Below the pieces are notes generated by a model. The model ran no database searches, was not told the origin of the DNA, and saw only the letters and a program-made list of their open reading frames with translations. Source: Lepidurus packardi (lineage: Eukaryota; Arthropoda; Branchiopoda; Notostraca; Triopsidae). Taken from it: a stretch of DNA of 64,000 bases. The DNA lies in assembly GCA_023053545.1 (NCBI GenBank), contig JAKZAN010000174.1, positions 1 through 64,000 of the forward strand, given 5' to 3'. The position numbers and the translations under genes were made by a program. Below are positions 60,606 to 64,000 of the stretch, piece by piece. Each line of letters starts with the position of its first letter. Position 1 is the first letter of the stretch.

Positions 60606-61391
60606 ATGAAATAATTCGCGAAGGAGTTCCTGAAGGAAGAAGAATAGCACATAAGAGAGGCCGTCGTCTGCGCGATCTGCATGAATGAGACTTAGATTCA
60701 GGTAAGCCCCCAAAATTGAAGATTTAGATGGTCAACAGACAATGTCGTATCAAGCAATCCTATCATTTTATGGCACCAGCTTTCTACTCACTTGCTATTA
60801 TCACTTTATAACATTCTATGGTTGTCAGTGTGTTGATAATTTGCTGTCAATTACAATGTGGTAGTCCTAATCGAAACTAGCTCCTTTCGCCATCACCCAT
60901 TAATTATCCTTGCTTTATACTTCATCCCCTCCCTTATTGTTTTCACCACAACCTTTGTACCTTAGGCCTCCATCGACTCTTGTCCCCACCGGTTCTGCCA
61001 CCCCTGCATCCATCGCTGGTCCAAGGTAACACCACCCTACTTTACCCACCCTACTCTTTGAACACAGACCCGAAATACATGTCCTGTTTGCCGTCACTCC
61101 TTCCTACAAATCTTCTCTGAAAACAAAGTCACCAAAGTTAGGCGTCGTAAAGCACGCATTTTCCGTAGATAAATACACTACGATCCCCGAATCCTCAGCA
61201 ATATCAATAGTTCTCGTAGCATGCCTATTGTGCCTGTGCTGGTATACCCTGGCTACTTTTTGTTTCCGGTGCTGCCACAAACAATGCCTGTGGCCCACTG
61301 GCATCCAGCACAATTCTCCATAGCGCGTGACTATGTCCCCTGCACATCCAACAACGACACCTCTCCTTTCCAACCAATTCCTCATCCATGA
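60606..61391 (+). CDS. RING-finger E3 ligase-like protein
   Basis: Three exons; introns at 60702-60965 (264 nt, the longest in the window) and 61026-61067 (42 nt); 160 codons from ATG 60606. The RING is split over all three exons: VVCAICMNETEIQ, SIDSCPHRFCHPCIHRWSK, TRNTCPVCRHSFLQIF. The spacing C-x2-C ... C-x-H-x2-C-x2-C ... C-x2-C is that of a C3HC4 RING, closest in style to Topors-type rings ('HRFC..CI..W'). The tail is short and basic (VTKVRRRKARIFREIHYDPR), then hydrophobic/Pro-rich. Probably binds E2 enzymes; substrate unknown. Confidence 0.8.
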
Positions 61392-61531
61392 TTGCCCAGC
61401 ATATTTGATTAAACTTAGGGGAACTATACCCTTTTTTCGTTGACCAATAAGATATTTAAGTTTACTTAAGTCTTACTGTTTTAAGGAAAAGTCTATTTCT
61501 GTCGGTCCAGATACACTATTCCACCCAATCA

Positions 61532-62583
61532 TCACCTGACATCTGTGGGAGTGTGTCTCCCTGTGAACCCATTCCCTGTACTATCTCCCGTAAAATGCGT
61601 ACAATGCCAAAATACTCTCTTACTTTATGAACGGCACGATGATGTTCGGAGCGTTGTCTTTCTTACTCTAAACCTTCTCGCTTAGGTTCCGGTTTTTTGC
61701 CTCCCGTCTCTCCTCAGTCTGAACCTTTCTAGACTGCGTGGCTGTGTTTAGACGCACTTTTATACGACCTGCCCCTTCGCTTCGGTATAAAGATCTATTG
61801 TTAGGGCCCAAGGTTGAGACGTCAGTCAAAACCTCTGTTTCAGAAATTCTGCTGATTTCCTTGACCTTTGTAGAACCACCTATGAAGAACTAGGACACCT
61901 TGCTTTGAAGAGGACCGGATGGACGCCAAGTCTCGACGACCAGTTCGTGCATTCCTAGCTTTCGAGGAACCTCAACGAAGCCATAACCCAGCGTCATCGT
62001 ACGTTCCCAAGAGTCAATGGAGGAGACTTCAAAGTGAATCACCGGCCACTTGTAACCAACTACATTATCCAAAATATGTTTGGTGTTTACTTGCCCCTTA
62101 CTATGCGAGGAGTTGCAGATCAATAGGGAATGAGAAATAGTAATGATTAGCGTATTTGCCTGTGGCATTCAGGCAGGGTACTGCAGTTACGGAGTGAGTC
62201 ACCGATTAACTAAAGAGAGAATAATGGCATGCCAACAAGAGGGAGTACCAGCAGTTGAATTCCTCAAGCTCTTCCATCGTTGGATTAGTCTAGCGAATTT
62301 CTTGTGGGTAGTCCACGAGCCATCCATTGGGCAGAACTATACGATAGTTAATAAAACTGCGTAGTTTTTTAAGAAAGGATGAAGGATATGGGGTACAGTG
62401 AGTCAGATTCGAAATCTGAGGCTTAAAGAATTTATCCCATGATGTAGACTCTGACGACTAAATGGCTTAGGAGAAGGCGGGTGGTTATTTTAAGTGGTTA
62501 CAGTCTTATGGGGGACAGGTAACGAACTCGCCGCCAACAAGGTTAGTCTTGTACTCTATCGATTTGAGGCGAGACGCGTTCAT
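61532..62583 (-). CDS. B9-domain protein, MKS1 type
   Basis: Four exons; introns at 62210-62248, 62060-62090 and 61581-61623 (31-43 nt); 313 codons. The B9 domain spans most of the protein: INYRIVLPNGWLVDYPQEI, HYYFSFPIDLQLLAEEG, YKWPVIHFEVSSIDSWERTM, GYGFVEVPRKLGMHELVVET, then EFFIGGSTKVKEI and GAGRIKVRLNT. The 'FFIGG' segment and the following part match MKS1 rather than B9D1 or B9D2. MKS1 is a transition-zone protein that gates the cilium. It is much shorter than vertebrate MKS1 because the long N-terminal region is absent. The last intron was chosen because it gives a TGA stop. Confidence 0.88.

Positions 62584-64000
<1,417 letters not shown>

Overview
The window comes from a macronuclear-type ciliate genome, most likely a peritrich (Oligohymenophorea) or close relative. 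It opens with C4A2 telomere repeats (1-112), genes are packed tightly on both strands, introns are short GT-AG introns (mostly 31-102 nt), and TAA and TAG are sense codons with TGA as the only stop. At conserved positions the reassigned codons fall where glutamate is expected: centrin fourth EF-hand region, choline/ethanolamine phosphotransferase, TBC domain, arrestin. This points to the peritrich code (TAA/TAG = Glu) rather than the Tetrahymena code (Gln). I read every gene this way. In nearly all multi-exon models the spliced length is an exact multiple of three.

Layout. 1-112 is a left telomere. 416-54191 holds about 34 genes, then a (GGGGTT)n array at 54340-54571 in the orientation of a right-end telomere. 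So 1-54571 looks like one complete chromosome of about 54.6 kb. The remaining 9.4 kb (54572-64000) carries similar genes with no CCCCAA start, and its first gene reads straight into the telomere array. The join is therefore a misassembly, a chimera or a real interstitial telomere.

Genes of the first segment: a PH-domain protein, coiled-coil and TPR proteins, an RRM protein, an Ist1-family ESCRT-III regulator with a C-terminal MIM1 motif, a proline-rich protein, a DHHC palmitoyltransferase, a ULK-like kinase, a 1,450-residue coiled-coil protein, a coiled-coil/MORN protein, an ankyrin protein, an F-box-like/TBC Rab-GAP, centrin, a B-box/LRR protein, a giant coiled-coil protein with two near-perfect internal repeat arrays, a probable mitochondrial protein, choline/ethanolamine phosphotransferase, a CID protein, two tandem arrestin-domain proteins, a DP1/Yop1 ER-shaping protein and a cysteine-free PDI-like protein. 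Second segment: an LRR protein cut at the telomere array, a CDPK7-like kinase (EF-hand-like, PH, kinase), a SAXO-like microtubule protein, a RING protein, an MKS1-type B9 protein and mitochondrial Hsp70 (runs off the end).

Common themes are cilia/cytoskeleton (centrin, SAXO, MKS1/B9, MORN, coiled coils), membrane traffic (Ist1, TBC, arrestins, DP1, DHHC) and signalling kinases, as expected for a ciliate. I saw no mobile element, CRISPR array, rRNA or confident tRNA.
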